DNA of 33,996 bases from Asparagopsis taxiformis (taxonomy: Eukaryota; Rhodophyta; Florideophyceae; Bonnemaisoniales; Bonnemaisoniaceae). Location: positions 1 through 33,996 of the forward strand of contig JALQPE010000353.1 of assembly GCA_030407315.1 (NCBI GenBank), written 5' to 3'. Numbering within the stretch: the stretch's first letter is position 1; each line of letters opens with the position of its first letter. The notes below the pieces were generated by a model. It was not told the origin of the DNA. It was given only the letters and a program-made list of their open reading frames with translations, and searched no databases. This document shows, piece after piece, positions 1-8,141 of this stretch. Position numbers and translations under genes: made by a program.

Positions 1-330
1 ATTCAAAGTCGAGTACGAAGTTCAATAATTGGAGAACCGGACAAGAGGTTTTTTGACTAGGAGGATCAATTTAGTAGAGGTTGCACTGAACTTTGCAGTC
101 GCCTACACGCAATGTTCTGATAAGAACATGTTCCTGCGCGACGTTCAGAATACTCCTTGCAATTCATCTACATACTTGCATACGGGTTCCGAACGATTTT
201 GAAATTTCAAAGTGGAACAGAGGTGGAAGGAGCGCAAATCCGGGAAATCAATGAAGCAGTGAAACTGCTTCTTCCCGGGGAGCGGGTGAGTAGTCGGTTC
301 ATGAATGAGGAGGTTTTGACTATATCGCGT
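1..330 (+). pseudogene. Decayed histone H4-like sequence followed by an H2B-like C-terminus
   Basis: Seen: in the second plus-strand frame, about 30-145 reads TRGFL and then AVAYTQ...RDV, echoing the TRGVL and AVTYTE...MDV blocks of histone H4. The frame then changes, and 151-195 reads YSLQ...LAYGFRT, which matches the H4 C-terminus (YALKRQGRTLYGFGG) in spacing and key residues. The same frame continues directly into REINEAVKLLLPGE at about 241-282, very close to the H2B block REIQTAVRLLLPGE, and stays open to 429. There is no ATG start and frame 1 has stops near 58 and 118-123, so this is not an intact gene. Inference: a remnant of adjacent or fused H4 and H2B genes. The H2B match is the stronger of the two; the H4 match is diverged and needs a profile search. 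Confidence 0.45.
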
Positions 331-742
331 GATAGATATGAAGAACTGAACGTAGACGATGGGGGGAATCAGTGCTGGAGGAGAGCTTCAGGTCTATGGA
401 AGAGGACGGAGGAGATGCAGAATATGTGAAGGTATTCGTCGATGATGAAATCGAGAATGAAGGGGAGTAGTATCGGATGAAACCAGTTTCGGTGTAGTAG
501 ACGAAGAATGAAGAAATAAAATTTCTGTTGAGGTGAATTTTGTAAGATGGAAGTAGATAGGTGCGAGACATCAGGAAACCAGTCAGACGATAGTGTCAAG
601 TCGAAGGAAAGCGCAGAGACAGGTAGTGGAATAGTCGAAGTAGGAAGGGGCGAGGGTATCCGTCTTTACTAGAAATTGATGGCCACAGGAGCTCTAGAAT
701 GGAATACCCAGGAACAGGATAACTACGGATAGGTGTGCTTTA
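331..742. other. Region without a clear gene
   Basis: No convincing gene. A short plus-strand acidic stretch near 375-468 (reading EEDGGDAEYVKVFVDDEIENEGE and then stop) has protein-like composition. It could be a frameshifted tail of the histone-like sequence to its left. A 42-codon ATG frame at 547-675 is too short to judge. Confidence 0.3.
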
Positions 743-2104
743 TCATTTTTGCTCCGGACTGCAGGTGGCAGGTGGAGGAGAGGGTGGGTGGGTAGTGTCT
801 GAATCCGCATTGAAGCCAAGACGAGAGATAGCCTCATAGCCAATGTCTTCAAGCTCCTGGCATATAGTAGTACCACTGAAAATACAGCAAGGTAAGCGTA
901 GATGTAGTGTACCAAACGTCTCTGCGGTTGATAGAGGCTGGAAAGTGCTGTAACAAGCTCGGCGCTGAATACGTCTCCACAGTAACGAAAACGTTGCTCC
1001 ATAAGTAACAGTAGCCTTATCACGTAGGTGGAAAGAGTCCACGATGCTAGACTGTGATAGTTGGCTAAGACATAGGGGATGTAAAAATGTATTGTTGACA
1101 TGGTCAAACTCGTAGGAGTCTCTGCAAAGAACTGTCATACGTTGGTCTGGGCTGGACAGGACGTAAGCAGATGAGCCGACGAGAAATGCGGAAGAAGGAG
1201 CATCATGAGAGCAGTCAACGTCGACTAGATTTCCTAAAATTCGGACAATCGATGAGCTGCCTCCATCGCGTTCCGCCCTGCTCTTCACCAATATTTTCTG
1301 GAACCCGTGTTGCGAGGTACCTATGGAGTCACATAGTGCCTGAAAGGTGGGGAAAATGATGGAAAGATCCGACTCATTTCCAGAGGGAAAGGTGATGTCC
1401 TCAAAGGACGGCAGGAAGAGAACATCACGATTCTCTTTCGCCTTGCATTGAATGGCAATAGTGCGGAATTGAGCAAGGGAGCAGTCAGCCTGTACTCTGA
1501 TTTCTTCTTGCGATGTTTGTCGCATTCCCCTGGAGTGCTCGGATTTTGTCATCCGGAGGGAGAGGGGCTTGTCCGTGTACACACCAAGCTTCTGAAACAG
1601 AATGCTACATACAGTCAGAGCAGAGGAGGTCATGGAGCTGTTGGAATCGAATGGAGGGGGAAGAGGATGTTTGGCAGCTGACTCCAGCTTTTCCAATCTT
1701 GCCAGCATTTCTGCTATGGTCTTCTTCATTTGATCCGCAGTGCAATCTTGAAGGATGCCGCGGTGGCGGTGGCGAGTGTGGTCAATGCCGTAGTCCGGGT
1801 CTCTCTCTGCTGGGGATGCAGGTGAGTCCATACTGCGAAGCTCACCACTTCGCCACGGGAGAACCCTTCCGGAATCCTTGTCGACGAGCTCGTTACGATC
1901 TGAAATCTTGACTTGAGAAAGGGTAGAGTCGAAACCATATTCAGCTTTGTATTCGAGCAATGCATGGAGGAATGGGTCTGTTTCGGTCTTGACCTGAGTA
2001 ATTTCCTTGACGATTGCAGACCACCACACAATTTTTCGTTTCCTCCCAAACGGCCGAAGTTCCCATTGAACTTCTATAACGTCGTTTGGAGCGAGAGGAA
2101 GCAT
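743..2104 (-). CDS. Unknown 453-aa protein with possible N-terminal Tudor-like domain
   Basis: I do not recognise the family. The ATG at 2104 has A at -3. Residues about 7-35 (VIEVQWELR...RKIVWWSAIV) have the alternating pattern and paired tryptophans of a small beta-barrel of the Tudor type; this is a weak structural guess. Residues about 118-143 are rich in Lys, Glu and Leu (MKKTIAEMLARLEKLE) and could form a short coiled coil. The remainder is Ser-rich, with a proline-rich C-terminus (HPPSPPP). There is no signal peptide or membrane segment. The gene is divergent from the ParB-methyltransferase-SET gene with 513 bp between starts, so they may share a promoter region. No counterpart is seen in the decayed right-hand cassette, so it may be a host neighbour and not part of the system. 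Confidence 0.6.
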   Translation of the reverse strand: MLPLAPNDVIEVQWELRPFGRKRKIVWWSAIVKEITQVKTETDPFLHALLEYKAEYGFDSTLSQVKISDRNELVDKDSGRVLPWRSGELRSMDSPASPAERDPDYGIDHTRHRHRGILQDCTADQMKKTIAEMLARLEKLESAAKHPLPPPFDSNSSMTSSALTVCSILFQKLGVYTDKPLSLRMTKSEHSRGMRQTSQEEIRVQADCSLAQFRTIAIQCKAKENRDVLFLPSFEDITFPSGNESDLSIIFPTFQALCDSIGTSQHGFQKILVKSRAERDGGSSSIVRILGNLVDVDCSHDAPSSAFLVGSSAYVLSSPDQRMTVLCRDSYEFDHVNNTFLHPLCLSQLSQSSIVDSFHLRDKATVTYGATFSLLWRRIQRRACYSTFQPLSTAETFGTLHLRLPCCIFSGTTICQELEDIGYEAISRLGFNADSDTTHPPSPPPATCSPEQK

Positions 2105-2617
2105 GTTGGGATAGCTATGGGATAGAATTGTTGTATTAGTGAAAGCCTAACCGTTACCTTCTGCTAAAGAGTAGTATATACTAGGAGGATTGGAAAGGTC
2201 CAGAAGAGATGTTTAGGTGGTGTAGAAATAGAATGGACAATTGACAAAATTGACACGTCAGTGTGGATGATGTCTGCCATGAACTGATTGCAGCATAAAA
2301 TTTGATGTGAATAATCGTTCTAGAAGTGAATGTCGGATGCATACGATTGGACTACAAAGATACGCTTAGAGATGTTACGGGGCCCAATAAATTGCATGGA
2401 AAAATATTTTGAGTATTACTTTAGTATTACATTGATTATTGAGCTAACAGTCGATGTAGTTATCTTGTAAAGGTTCGGACAGGGGTGGAAAGGAAACAGC
2501 CACCGAAGTGCTACCACTCGCTGACACTTTGTTTTAAACAACCAACTTCTGCTTTGCGCCACCCTGGTCAAGCAGCAACCAACTATCCCTTTCTTAAAAA
2601 CTCTACCTTTGTTCGCC
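2105..2617. promoter_or_regulatory. Divergent intergenic region, putative bidirectional promoter
   Basis: This 513-bp gap separates the starts of two divergent genes. No 37-bp palindrome is present here, unlike the gaps to the right. The sequence just before the ATG at 2618 is pyrimidine-rich (for example ACTATCCCTTTCTT), like the leader of copy A. No convincing TATA box is seen. Confidence 0.35.
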
Positions 2618-5600
2618 ATGGAAGGAACGTTCCACAATCACGGTGAAAAGCACGACGGATGGGTGTTCATCGACCCCAATCAAGTCAGCAAATTCGTATC
2701 GATTCGCGATGTTGATGCAAGTCATGTGGAAGCGCTCATGGAGAGCATTCGCAACAGCGGTTATGACACAGCTCATCCCGTGACTGGCAGGTTTCGAGAA
2801 GGCGTTCTGGAGATATTGGATGGAGCGCACCGCTGCATGGCAATTGTACGTGGAATGGAGAAGGGCGTCTTTCCTCCTGGCGTTACGATTCCTATGCGAG
2901 AAGAGTCTATCGTGGCGGACACCAACAGCAGTACTGCTGTTGTGCTGGACCGTGTGAGAGCGACGACATCCAACGACATTGCAGGCCTGCAAAGGCGCAT
3001 GATGTTTGTTGAGTATCTGATGATCGCCGTTGATCTCAGAGACGAGTACTGGGTCCAAAAAGGAAAGGACAAGTACGCTCATATTTCGTCTGTGAGGATG
3101 GCCGATGTGTTGGGCTGGATCAAGTCCTGCGATCCAAGCGGCCAAATTGCTTCAAGCCTGAGTGGTAAACCGCAGTACAGCTCATGCATGTCTATCCTGG
3201 CTGTGCTTCGGCCGTATCACCGAGCAGAAGATTCGAGTGCGATTGATTTGCGTCTGTGGCAAATGTTTTGTCATGCATGGGGACTCAATGCAGAGATGGG
3301 TGATTCTCCGAGGATGGTTGAGTTTCCGAAACAGGTGGGGGTGACTAGTTCTCGTGCCGTCGAAATGTTTGGCAAGACACCCCGCGGAGAATTGTCCTCT
3401 CCACTGAACCGCGAACTGCTTTCGAGCAGGTACTTTCTAGACGGCGCTACATCCGACATGCAAGATTCTTTGCAGGCTAGCCAGAAGCGGTTCAGGAGGC
3501 TGATGGTTATGATGTGCCAGTGTATCTTGGCTATTCGCAGTAAGGAGATGGGCAGTGCGCCATCTAGGCGGGCCAGAGCCACATCCGGGGCCATTGGTGG
3601 TGGTGGAATGGTTGGAATTGCAACATCCAGTGCGCAAGCCAACCAGCTTGGATTTGTTGTCGACCGTGTGTTAGCTGCGTGGGATACCGGGGCAAGAGTG
3701 TTGGGGTATGAGGATGTTGAATCGATGTGCTGGCCGTTCATGGTATTCGATCCTGCGAGCCTTTGCTTCAGGTCACTCCCGAATCGGTCTGATGGCTGCG
3801 CGGTCGAGGAGCATCGGAAAAACCTGACCATTGTCCCGAAAACTGTAGACAGTGAAAACGGGTTCTGTGCCGACCTTCCAGTGGCTGTGGATGCAAGGCT
3901 GCGATCATTGACAAGCGCCTTCCTGCTGTCGATACGCCAATGTGTCACTGAGGTGAATGTGTTCGCCGAGCGTGGTCAGCTGATGCAGAGACTTCGAGCC
4001 TTGCTTTTCGACACTCCTGACAAGTTCGGATTGAACTCGTTCATGCGAGCCAAGTTGAACACGTCTCATGCCCTGGATGGTCAGAGGAGGCTGAAGGCTT
4101 GGTTATTGCGAACCCGAGAGCAACGAAAGCTTCCTCTGACCATGGATGAGTTGCACAGTCTTGAGGATACGCCCGAGCCTGGCATCCTTGAAGGTGCACC
4201 TGCGCAGATGGAAATATCCGCAGCAGTGCCAAACAATGGCAGCGAGGATATAGAAGAGGATAGTCTGGAGCCACAGAGGAAGAAGGCTAGGCTGGAGCGC
4301 GGTGGTGGAGAGGACGATAATGCGGCGGTTGCTAGCGAAACAGCAACAAGAGAAGGTGCGGCCGAGGATGACGCTATGGAGGTTGACACTGTATCGCCTA
4401 CAGAAGCACCGCTCGTTGACGTCGGAAAGGAATCCAAGCCGGAATATGTCACCAAGCTGGAAGCTGTGATGGGGCGTTACATTCACACTGTGAATTGTGA
4501 CGCCACTGATGTAGCCAAAGAGGTGGAGGACAAAATTAGTTTCCTGGAAGATGGCGTGTTGGAGGACAGTGTTCAGCTTGTGCTCACTGATCCTCCATTC
4601 AACACGAGGCGGGAAGGCGGCAGAGAAAACTCGGAGTACGATATTCTGGAGCCGGAAGAGTTGGCGAGTGTTGCGTGTGAAATAGTTCGAGTTCTTCGGC
4701 CTGGCGGTCATGCTCTAATCTATTCCAGCGTGCGCCAACTCGTGGCATGGATGGATGCAATCAGAAATGCCGAGCCTGGCAAGATGATTGTGGACAGTGT
4801 TCCAGTCGTGCTATCTCGCCGACCACACAGCTTTACGTCCAATCCATCGACGAAAACGTGCACACTGCATAATATGCACGATTTCGTTATCCATGCGTAT
4901 AAGCGGGGGAAGGGTATGGCTGCATACGATATGGTGGATTACAGGTTGCACAATCCGGACATATCGAGGCACCCTGGGTTCACCAACGCGATTGACAACG
5001 TTCCGAGGTTGTCGGCTGGTGAAGCTCAATACGATGGGCAGAACAACCGACTGCGCCATGAGCAGAAGGCGTTGACCACTCTTCGTGAGCTTCTGGAACG
5101 ATTTTCGAAGCAGAACGATATCGTGATGGATTTCTTCTCGGGAACATACAGCACAGCCATAGCGTGTATGACGTTGAGGGATGGTACGTATCGTCGGTTC
5201 ATTGGGTGTGAGAAGGAAAAAAGGTGCCACGATGCATCGCAGGAGTGGATACTGCATGCTTTCGTCAGTGAGGTGAAAGCCGGGCGATATGGGGGGATCT
5301 TGCAGCGTGAGGTGGAGAGTATTCTTGGGGACGAGTCGGTACCGGTCACAGGAAAAGCTCCAAGGCTTCGTCAGAAGCACATCTCAGATGCACCAGAAGG
5401 TTTACCTGCTGTGACAGCATTGCCGAACCATCTGCTTGTGTTCGTTGCGTCAATGAAGAAGGACGGTTCTATGCTTCACAGATTGAGCGGGGTGCCTATG
5501 GACCAGTGGCCGGCCGAGGACATGCACTCGTTTTGGAGCATAGACCCGGACGCGATTCTGGCTGCTGATGCCGCATTCTACGGTGTCTATGTTTCGCAAT

Positions 5601-6085
5601 CGGAGGTAAGAGGTGGTGGGTTTGGCGTATTCGCGGCGAAGAAACTGAAGAAGGGGACGGTCATTGGCTGGTACAACGGGACGATTTTCTATGCGAAGAT
5701 TCGAGACTCGGAACCGCAGAGATCAGTGATGTACGGCCCGGAAGGATTTGGGTGCACAGGACAGAGGTTCCAGGACTACAACATGGAATTGGAAACCACG
5801 TACATAGGGAGGGGTGCACCTGTTCGGAAGGTCTGGCTCGTTCCAGCGGTCTATAATTGTACCAGCTACCTCAATGATTGTCGGGTCATTGACGGAACGG
5901 AGAAAGCGACCGAGGTGAGTCGAACACAGTCAGCCGAGTTTCGACAAGGCGATGCCATAGACAAACCGGACTTTGCTTCGAATATCAAGAATCCCCATGC
6001 TGTCAAGGTCGTTCTGACCAGAGACGTTGAAGCTGATGAGGAGATATTTGCTGACTATGGTAGAAAATATTGGCCAGCTAACTGA
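2618..6085 (+). CDS. ParB-like / beta-class DNA methyltransferase / SET fusion protein
   Basis: The start is the ATG at 2618 in a strong context (GCCATGG), giving 1,155 aa; an upstream TTG in frame is not used. Residues about 15-90 are ParB-like, with the signature ILDGAHR (DGAHR at 68-72). A helical region follows, then an acidic linker with a basic patch (QRKKAR, about 553) that could be a nuclear signal. The methyltransferase has catalytic DPPF at 658-661, followed later by DFFSGTYS at 838-845, the SAM loop. Motif IV before motif I is the permuted order of beta-class enzymes that methylate adenine N6 or cytosine N4. The C-terminus (about 985-1155) is a SET domain: GGGFGVFA at 999, SYLNDCR at 1083 and EEIFADYG ending near 1148. 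Oddities: the usual SET NH pair reads ND, and the SAM loop lacks the usual GSGT. The gene is intronless. Domains are confident; base specificity and SET activity are not. Confidence 0.88.
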   Translation: MEGTFHNHGEKHDGWVFIDPNQVSKFVSIRDVDASHVEALMESIRNSGYDTAHPVTGRFREGVLEILDGAHRCMAIVRGMEKGVFPPGVTIPMREESIVADTNSSTAVVLDRVRATTSNDIAGLQRRMMFVEYLMIAVDLRDEYWVQKGKDKYAHISSVRMADVLGWIKSCDPSGQIASSLSGKPQYSSCMSILAVLRPYHRAEDSSAIDLRLWQMFCHAWGLNAEMGDSPRMVEFPKQVGVTSSRAVEMFGKTPRGELSSPLNRELLSSRYFLDGATSDMQDSLQASQKRFRRLMVMMCQCILAIRSKEMGSAPSRRARATSGAIGGGGMVGIATSSAQANQLGFVVDRVLAAWDTGARVLGYEDVESMCWPFMVFDPASLCFRSLPNRSDGCAVEEHRKNLTIVPKTVDSENGFCADLPVAVDARLRSLTSAFLLSIRQCVTEVNVFAERGQLMQRLRALLFDTPDKFGLNSFMRAKLNTSHALDGQRRLKAWLLRTREQRKLPLTMDELHSLEDTPEPGILEGAPAQMEISAAVPNNGSEDIEEDSLEPQRKKARLERGGGEDDNAAVASETATREGAAEDDAMEVDTVSPTEAPLVDVGKESKPEYVTKLEAVMGRYIHTVNCDATDVAKEVEDKISFLEDGVLEDSVQLVLTDPPFNTRREGGRENSEYDILEPEELASVACEIVRVLRPGGHALIYSSVRQLVAWMDAIRNAEPGKMIVDSVPVVLSRRPHSFTSNPSTKTCTLHNMHDFVIHAYKRGKGMAAYDMVDYRLHNPDISRHPGFTNAIDNVPRLSAGEAQYDGQNNRLRHEQKALTTLRELLERFSKQNDIVMDFFSGTYSTAIACMTLRDGTYRRFIGCEKEKRCHDASQEWILHAFVSEVKAGRYGGILQREVESILGDESVPVTGKAPRLRQKHISDAPEGLPAVTALPNHLLVFVASMKKDGSMLHRLSGVPMDQWPAEDMHSFWSIDPDAILAADAAFYGVYVSQSEVRGGGFGVFAAKKLKKGTVIGWYNGTIFYAKIRDSEPQRSVMYGPEGFGCTGQRFQDYNMELETTYIGRGAPVRKVWLVPAVYNCTSYLNDCRVIDGTEKATEVSRTQSAEFRQGDAIDKPDFASNIKNPHAVKVVLTRDVEADEEIFADYGRKYWPAN

Positions 6086-6360
6086 GCTACTTTGATAGAT
6101 TTGAGTAAACACGCATTGACAGAGACAATAGACTGTGCATCATCTTCCAAGAGCGCTAGATATTATAGACTACACTACAACAATCGTGACATGACTGCAG
6201 GAAGGCATCTGCGGCCTGGAGTGCAAACTATCCACTTTTCAACTGCTATACCTATGGATACGAAAGGGAGAGAAACTAGAAAGATGTGAGTGCGAAATTG
6301 TGTAGCAACGCAGCATGTAGAACACCAGTAACAGAGCGATGTAGGAGAAGCAGTCACCCC

Positions 6361-6821
6361 ATTACAGTGCGGGCCGTTTACCGGGGATGCTGACAGCAAA
6401 GTCATCGTTACGATGACTTTGCTGTAAGAAAACAAATCATTACAGCAGCCATGATTTCTTTACCGGGTAAAAAAATTGTGGCCGCTGTAATGAAACGTTT
6501 TCTTACAGCAAAGTCATCGTAACGATGACTTTGCTGTAAGAAAGCAAAACATTACAGCGGCCACAATTTTTTACCCGGTAAAATTTCTTGCTGATTTTTT
6601 ACCCGGTAAAAAATTCTTTGGCCACTGCAAGGAAACGGTTCCTTACAGCAAAGTCATCGTTACGATGACTTTGCTGTAAGAAAACGTTTCATTACAGCGG
6701 CCACAATTTTTTTACCCGGTAAAGAAATCGTGGCTGCTGTAATGATTTGTTTTCTTACAGCAAAGTCATCGTAACGATGACTTTGCTGTAAGGAACCCTG
6801 GTAAACGGCTTCAGCTGTAAG
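6361..6821. mobile_element. Palindrome-array element E1 (family 1)
   Basis: It holds four copies of the 37-bp palindrome, starting at 6391, 6503, 6643 and 6755 (intervals 112, 140, 112). The half-site is TTACAGCAAAGTCATCGT, followed by one central T or A and then the reverse complement. Between copies are smaller inverted repeats, CATTACAG...CTGTAATG around TTTACC(C/G)GGTAAA; the 140-bp unit carries an extra TTTACCCGGTAAA. The ends are imperfect 36-bp inverted repeats: (C/A)TTACAG, five or six variable bases, C(A/C)GTTTACC, then GGG(A/T)TGCTTACAG. There is no coding capacity. It lies just downstream of the methyltransferase gene. MITE-like structure is inferred; no target-site duplication was found. 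Confidence 0.75.
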
Positions 6822-6899
6822 CAGCAGGGAGTTTCGTCCTTCTCCCTTCTTGGTAAAGGTACCTTTACCAAGATGGGAGAAGGACGAAACTCCCTGCTG
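6822..6899. repeat. 78-bp near-perfect palindrome
   Basis: The two 39-bp arms meet at GGTACC and differ at one position. The arms begin and end with CAGCAGGGAGTTTCGTCC and its complement. It directly abuts the right end of E1. A single arm is found next to E2 (from about 7667), and a related arm in the opposite orientation lies left of E4 (about 12826-12852), so it belongs to the same element family. Confidence 0.8.
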
Positions 6900-7353
6900 T
6901 CTCACATGAGAAGCGAAGTGTGAAGTAGGGAACATCACGGGAGGATGGTTTGGACGGCTGTTGGTCGCAAAATCTACTCCTTGTGCCGTGAGCCACAGCG
7001 ACCATATGGTACCTGTGCCTCACGGCATAAAATATATATTCAACCCGCCCGGGCGGGAACCGGCGCCGGTTCCGGTGCACTATAGTCGTCAATAAGTAGG
7101 ACTCTAGCTACTCACTATACAACTATAATCGTAAGGTAGGATAGCCTAAGATCGTAGTACGGAAGAGACGGATGGGAGGGTGTGTGTAGAGGAAAATTAA
7201 GGCGGCAGTACGAGTAGCCTATCGTGGTAATAGACGAGTATTTCATTGCGAGAGGGGGCGTGAGGGGGGAAACGAAAGGCGTCAGTCGTCACCAGAGAGG
7301 CTGGGATGCTGAAGGCGGAGTAGAGAAATGGGGGAGAGGGTGAAGCCAGACTG
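6900..7353. other. Intergenic region with stacked palindromes and TATA-like sequence
   Basis: No gene. A 44-bp near-perfect palindrome centred on CATATG spans 6984-7027. It is followed by a TATA-like stretch ATAAAATATATATT (7026-7039), a 14-bp GC palindrome CCCGCCCGGGCGGG (7044-7057) and an overlapping 18-bp palindrome GGAACCGGCGCCGGTTCC (7056-7073). The segment about 6906-6970 matches, in reverse complement, sequence left of E4 (about 12750-12830). Nothing is recognised in 7080-7353. Confidence 0.5.
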
Positions 7354-7666
7354 CTTACAGCTTTGGCAGTTCCGGCGGGGTGCTGACAGCAAAGTCATCG
7401 TTACGATGACTTTGCTGTAAGAAAACAAATCATTACAGCAGCCATGATTTCTTTACCGGGTAAAAAAATTGTGGCCGCTGTAATGAAACGTTTTCTTACA
7501 GCAAAACATTACAGCGGCCACAATTTTTTACCCGGTAAAATTTCTTGCTGATTTTTTACCCGGTAAAAAATTCTTCGGCCACTGCAAGGAAACGGTTCCT
7601 TACAGCAAAGTCATCGTTACGATGACTTTGCTGTAAGGAACCCTGGTAAACGGCTTCGGCTGTAAG
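7354..7666. mobile_element. Palindrome-array element E2 (family 1), internally deleted
   Basis: It has the same termini as E1 and very similar sequence. 37-bp palindromes start at 7384 and 7600. At about 7497-7520 the expected middle palindrome is missing: the sequence runs TTACAGCAAAACATTACAG, where E1 has a full palindrome between two AGCAAA repeats. E1 and E2 appear to be tandem relatives, since both are followed by CAGCAGGGAGTTTCGTCC and GAAGCGAAGT-like sequence. Confidence 0.75.
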
Positions 7667-8141
7667 CAGCAGGGAGTTTCGTCCTTCTCTCATCCTGGTA
7701 AAGGTAAGAAGCGAAGTTTGAAGTCGGGTAAATTGCTCAGCAAAGGTCTGTACGGCTGTGAGCAGCTCTCAGGAGTATTTTACCTCACGTGGTCTCTGTT
7801 CAGGTTATACCCTGTATATATATAGGTAGCCTAGTGTAGGTGGGAAGATAGACGAAAATTCTACAAATAATTTATCACAGTGACGGCTCTCGTAGTCGAA
7901 ATCTGCGCGTTGTCAAGGGTTGAAACTAGTCTCCCCCTACGGCCTAGCTAGTAAAATCATATAACGTTGTAGACTAATATTAAAAAGTAGCAAGCAATCT
8001 GCTGAGTAGCACTAAACTATGAGATGAAGGACAGATGTATAGATGAGAACTGAAAAATGGGCTAAGGTAACAATGTTGAGATGAGAAAGACAGAACTTTA
8101 TAGCAGGGAACAGTAGTATAGGTTTTAATACTTCTGATATG
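7667..8141. other. Gene-free flank of E2
   Basis: It begins with half of the 78-bp palindrome and diverged sequence related to the E1 right flank. It includes CTCACGTGG and a TATA-like run TATATATATAGG near 7815-7826, paralleling the stacked-palindrome region after E1. Beyond 7830 I see nothing recognisable. The 3' end of copy A lies at 8142. Confidence 0.4.

Noticed and set aside
2603..3145. 180-codon minus-strand frame overlapping the start of the fusion gene
   Set aside because: It is a shadow of the ParB-coding sequence; no family features.
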